From the NCBI GenBank assembly GCA_041060555.1, contig JBEUDS010000008.1: a stretch of DNA of 64,000 nt; one strand, given 5' to 3'. This document shows, piece after piece, positions 60,968 through 64,000 of this stretch. The position numbers were made by a program, and so were the translations under genes. The stretch's first letter is position 1; each line of letters starts with the position of its first letter. This DNA is from CAUJIW01 sp963205175. GTDB taxonomy: Bacteria > Pseudomonadota > Alphaproteobacteria > Sphingomonadales > Sphingomonadaceae. The notes beneath the pieces are model-generated. The model did not search any database, was not told where the DNA came from, and was given only the letters and a program-made list of their open reading frames with translations.

Positions 60968-61387
60968 TCAAGCCGCCTCGCCCAGACGGGCGACGAACTT
61001 GGTCTTGATGGGGAGCTTGGCCGCCGCGCGCTCGAAGGCGCCGCGCGCGATATCGGCGGGCACGCCGTCGAGCTCGAACAAGATACGGCCCGGCTTCACG
61101 CGCACAACCCAGTAGTCGGGCGCGCCCTTACCGGAACCCATGCGGACTTCCGCCGGCTTGGTCGACACCGGGACGTCCGGGAACACGCGGATCCAGAGGC
61201 GTCCGGCGCGCTTGATGTGACGGGAAATGGCACGACGCGCCGCCTCGATCTGGCGGGCGGTGATACGCTCCGGCGCCACGGCCTTAAGGCCGAAGGCGCC
61301 GAAGTTCAGCGCCGTGCCGCCCTTGGCGAGGCCGTGGATACGGCCCTTGTGAGCCTTGCGAAATTTGGTCTTCTTCGGTTGCAACAT
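60968..61387 (-). CDS. rplP: 50S ribosomal protein L16
   Basis: A 139-residue protein near the A site (MLQPKKTKFRKAHKGRIHG; RMGSGKGAPDYWVVRVKPGR). Standard length and position. Confidence 0.98.
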   Translation of the reverse strand: MLQPKKTKFRKAHKGRIHGLAKGGTALNFGAFGLKAVAPERITARQIEAARRAISRHIKRAGRLWIRVFPDVPVSTKPAEVRMGSGKGAPDYWVVRVKPGRILFELDGVPADIARGAFERAAAKLPIKTKFVARLGEAA

Positions 61388-61473
61388 TGTCTATCGCCTT
61401 CTGACAGAGCCCCGGCGGGTTAGCGACCCACGTGGGATGTGCCCTCGATCAGGCGACGCTTCAGGGTTTCCCC

Positions 61474-62169
61474 TTACCGCGCCGGCCGAACTCCCGAGGT
61501 CTGAGCCTCCAGCATCAGCTTGTCCTGTGCCATGGGGTCATGGCCAAGGATTTCGCCCTTGAAAATCCACACCTTGACGCCGCACACGCCATAAGCGGTG
61601 TGGGCCTGCGCCTCGGCGTAGTCGACGTTGGCACGCAGCGTGTGCAGCGGCACCCGACCTTCGCGGTACCACTCCATGCGCGCGATTTCGGCGCCGCCGA
61701 GACGGCCGGAGCAGTTGATCCGGATGCCCTCGGCGCCCAGACGCAGCGCCGACTGCACCGCACGCTTCATGGCGCGGCGGAAGGCGATACGGCGCTCCAG
61801 CTGATCGGCCACCGACTGGGCCACCAGCTTGGCATCGATCTCCGGCTTGCGGATCTCGACAATGTTCAGCGAGACCTCGGAATTGGTCATCACCTGAATC
61901 TTGCGCCGCAGCTTCTCGATATCGGCGCCCTTCTTGCCGATGATGACGCCCGGGCGAGCGGCATAGATCGACACGCGGCACAGCTTCGCCGGGCGTTCGA
62001 TGACCACCTTGGAGATGGCGGCCTGCGGCAGTTCCTTCATCACGAACTGGCGGATCTTGAGATCCTCATGCAGCATCCGGCCATACTCGGAGCGGTCGGC
62101 GAACCAGCGCGAGTCCCAGGTGCGGTTGATCTGCAGGCGCAGACCGACAGGCGAGGTTTTCTGACCCAT
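61474..62169 (-). CDS. rpsC: 30S ribosomal protein S3
   Basis: A 231-residue KH-domain protein (MGQKTSPVGLRLQINRTWDSRW; GVIIGKKGADIEKLRRKI). Start overlaps the rplV stop by one base (TAATG). 86 bases separate it from rplP. Confidence 0.98.
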   Translation of the reverse strand: MGQKTSPVGLRLQINRTWDSRWFADRSEYGRMLHEDLKIRQFVMKELPQAAISKVVIERPAKLCRVSIYAARPGVIIGKKGADIEKLRRKIQVMTNSEVSLNIVEIRKPEIDAKLVAQSVADQLERRIAFRRAMKRAVQSALRLGAEGIRINCSGRLGGAEIARMEWYREGRVPLHTLRANVDYAEAQAHTAYGVCGVKVWIFKGEILGHDPMAQDKLMLEAQTSGVRPAR

Positions 62170-62549
62170 TAGGCTTGCTCCTCGATCTCGCGCACGACGA
62201 CGCGAATACGGCTGAACGGCTTGACGATCGGCGCGCCACGACCGCGGGCACGGGCCATGAAGCGCTTCATCTGCAGCGACTTGCCAACCGAAGCCTCCTG
62301 AACGACGAGCGCGTCGACGTCCAGGTTGTGGTTGTTCTCGGCGTTGGCGATCGCCGACTGCAGCACCTTCTTCACGTCCCGGGCCATGGCCTTGGGGGAG
62401 AAGGTGAGAATGTTGAGCGCTTCGGCAACGCGACGACCGCGAATGAGCCCAGCCACCAGGTTGAGCTTGCGGGGGGAGCCGCGGACCATCGTATTGACGG
62501 CCAGCGCCTCTTTGTCGCCGACGCGACGGGGAGCGGATGGCTTACTCAT
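62169..62549 (-). CDS. rplV: 50S ribosomal protein L22
   Basis: A 126-residue protein whose hairpin lines the exit tunnel (SPRKLNLVAGLIRG; RFMARARGRGAPIVKP). Standard. Confidence 0.97.
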   Translation of the reverse strand: MSKPSAPRRVGDKEALAVNTMVRGSPRKLNLVAGLIRGRRVAEALNILTFSPKAMARDVKKVLQSAIANAENNHNLDVDALVVQEASVGKSLQMKRFMARARGRGAPIVKPFSRIRVVVREIEEQA

Positions 62550-62558
62550 GTCCCGTCC

Positions 62559-62834
62559 TTACCTCTTCGCTTTCTTGTCGCCGGCGTGACCGGGGAAGGT
62601 GCGGGTCGGCGCGAACTCGCCGAGCTTGTGACCCACCATTTCCTCGCTCACGTAGACGGGGATGAACTTCTTGCCGTTGTAGACGTTGAACGTCAGGCCA
62701 ACGAACTGCGGCAAAATCGTCGAACGACGCGACCAGGTCTTGATCGGAGCTTTCGCCCCCGACTCCTGCGCGCCCTCGGCCTTCTTCAGAAGGTAGAGGT
62801 CGACGAACGGACCTTTCCAAACCGAACGTGCCAT
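62559..62834 (-). CDS. rpsS: 30S ribosomal protein S19
   Basis: A 91-residue head protein (MARSVWKGPFVDLYLLKK; KFIPVYVSEEMVGHKLGEFAPTRTF). Standard. Confidence 0.98.
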   Translation of the reverse strand: MARSVWKGPFVDLYLLKKAEGAQESGAKAPIKTWSRRSTILPQFVGLTFNVYNGKKFIPVYVSEEMVGHKLGEFAPTRTFPGHAGDKKAKR

Positions 62835-62848
62835 GTCGCCTTAACCCC

Positions 62849-63682
62849 TTACTTCTTCTTCGCGTGGCGCGAGCGGATGATGAACTTGTCCGTCGCCTTG
62901 TTCGAACGCGTGCGCTTGCCCTTGGTCGGCTTGCCCCACGGGGTCACCGGATGGCGGCCACCGGAGGTGCGGCCCTCACCACCGCCGTGCGGGTGGTCGA
63001 CCGGGTTCTTGGCGACGCCGCGGCTGAGCGGGCGCATACCGAGCCAGCGGGCGCGACCGGCCTTGGCGAGGTACTGGTTGGCGTTGTCCGGGTTGGACAC
63101 GGCGCCGACCGAAGCCATGCACTCAGACCGGATGTAGCGCTGCTCACCCGAGTTCAGGCGGACGATGACCATGCCGCGGTCACGACCGACGACCTGGACG
63201 TAGGCACCCGCGGCGCGAGCGATCTGACCGCCCTTGCCCGGCTTCAGCTCGACGTTGTGGGCAATGGTGCCAACCGGCATCTGACCGATTTCCATCGCGT
63301 TGCCCGGCTTCACGTCGGTCTTCTTGCCGGCGACGACGGTGTCGCCTTCCGACAGGCGCTGCGGCGCGATGATGTAGGCGAGCTGGCCGTCTTCGTACTT
63401 GATCAGCGCGATGAAGGCCGTGCGGTTGGGGTCATACTCCAGCCGCTCGACGATCGCCGGCGCGTCCCACTTGCGACGCTTGAAGTCAACGATGCGGTAG
63501 GAGCGTTTGTGACCACCGCCCATGCCGCGCATGGTGGCATGGCCCTGGTTGTTGCGACCACCCGACTTGCTCAGGCCCTCGGTGAGCGCCTTGACCGGCT
63601 TGCCCTTCCAGAGGCTCGACTTGTCGACCAGCACCAGGCCGCGGCGGGCGGCGCTCGTCGGATTATATTGCTTGAGTGCCAT
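62849..63682 (-). CDS. rplB: 50S ribosomal protein L2
   Basis: A 277-residue peptidyl-transferase-centre protein (MALKQYNPTSAARRG; MRGMGGGHKRSYRIVDF; VDHPHGGGEGRTSGGRHPVTPWGKPTKG with the conserved His). One base after rplW. Confidence 0.98.
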   Translation of the reverse strand: MALKQYNPTSAARRGLVLVDKSSLWKGKPVKALTEGLSKSGGRNNQGHATMRGMGGGHKRSYRIVDFKRRKWDAPAIVERLEYDPNRTAFIALIKYEDGQLAYIIAPQRLSEGDTVVAGKKTDVKPGNAMEIGQMPVGTIAHNVELKPGKGGQIARAAGAYVQVVGRDRGMVIVRLNSGEQRYIRSECMASVGAVSNPDNANQYLAKAGRARWLGMRPLSRGVAKNPVDHPHGGGEGRTSGGRHPVTPWGKPTKGKRTRSNKATDKFIIRSRHAKKK

Positions 63683-63683
63683 G

Positions 63684-63983
63684 TTACTTCAACTCCGGCG
63701 CCGCCAGGTCGATCTGGCCCTCGGCGAGGGTGACGATCGCCTTCTTCTCGTCCGACCGCATGTAGGGCTGACCGCGCCAGCGCTTGGTCTTGCCCTTCTG
63801 CACGATGGTGTTGACGGCCTTCACCTTCACGCCCTTGAACAGAGCCTCGACGGCGGCCTTCACGTCCGCCTTGGTGGCGTCGCGGGCAACCTTGAAGGTG
63901 TACTGACCGTGCTCGGAGACCAGCGTCGACTTCTCAGTGATCACCGGCTTGAGCAGGACGTCGTAGTGCTTGAGCTCAGCCAT
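63684..63983 (-). CDS. rplW: 50S ribosomal protein L23
   Basis: A 99-residue tunnel-exit protein that docks SRP and trigger factor (VLLKPVITEKSTLVSEHGQYTF; RWRGQPYMRSDEKKAIVTL). Begins inside the end of rplD by eight bases. Confidence 0.98.
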   Translation of the reverse strand: MAELKHYDVLLKPVITEKSTLVSEHGQYTFKVARDATKADVKAAVEALFKGVKVKAVNTIVQKGKTKRWRGQPYMRSDEKKAIVTLAEGQIDLAAPELK

Positions 63984-64000
63984 TGAACCGCGCCTCCAGC
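63976..64000 (-). CDS. rplD: 50S ribosomal protein L4, C-terminal end only
   Basis: The last seven codons LEARFNG and the stop TGA run in from the window edge; this end is typical of L4, and it precedes rplW as in S10-type clusters. The ATGGCTGA overlap with rplW is seen directly. Confidence 0.85.

Overview
The window is GC-rich bacterial DNA, with coding shadows on both strands, and fits an alphaproteobacterium. Supporting signs are the order rpsT-dnaA next to echA-mutM and the divergent ubiE-ubiB-coaBC-dut run, an rpoA product starting (M)IAKNWQEL, a PleC/DivJ-type histidine kinase behind a perfect CtrA-type box, and a GlmY-free, Cys-free S14. The order (Rhodospirillales, Sphingomonadales or other) cannot be settled from the sequence alone.

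Layout. (1) 1-5.4 kb: stress functions, with a tandem UspA protein divergent from a Kef-type antiporter, then catalase-peroxidase KatG. (2) 5.5-26.3 kb: an accessory catabolic region with three acyl-CoA/acid ligases, two closely similar cytochromes P450, two group D flavin monooxygenases, two VOC proteins, a divergent-motif crotonase, an alpha/beta hydrolase, an LvaA/LvaB-like phosphotransferase pair, a TonB receptor, two small membrane proteins, a WrbA-like quinone reductase, and TetR and MarR regulators. (3) 26.3-28.5 kb: a scar with a frameshifted REP-type transposase fragment, a strikingly AT-rich orphan membrane-protein gene, a truncated HlyD and a tRNA-Thr. (4) 28.7-37 kb: a copper-receptor pair, the histidine kinase, prfC, a fasciclin protein, a DMT transporter and a YhhN protein. 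(5) 37-51.4 kb: the conserved housekeeping block dnaA, rpsT, echA, mutM, ubiE, ubiB, coaBC, dut, MoeB-like, DsrE, cyclase, a degenerate deformylase, guaA, a thioesterase and an iron alcohol dehydrogenase. (6) 51.5-64 kb: the large ribosomal protein cluster read leftward from the end of rplD to rplQ, with secY, adk and rpoA.

The main discovery is in region 2. Six intergenic regions between 8.8 and 26.3 kb each hold a copy of the same inverted repeat, GTMAA-N5-TTKAC, always placed in front of catabolic transcription units: crotonase/HbpS, TonB receptor, flavin monooxygenase-P450/MarR, VOC-hydrolase-phosphotransferase-ligase, membrane protein-P450/ligase, and WrbA. The copies in front of the MarR gene and of wrbA agree at 24 of 27 positions, and the latter lies inside a 43-bp perfect palindrome. 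I infer a single regulon, probably controlled by the MarR protein, for uptake, hydroxylation, CoA activation and breakdown of a hydrophobic organic compound. The LvaAB-like pair suggests a hydroxyacyl-CoA phosphorylation step. The substrate is unknown, and no ferredoxin, ferredoxin reductase or flavin reductase is encoded here.
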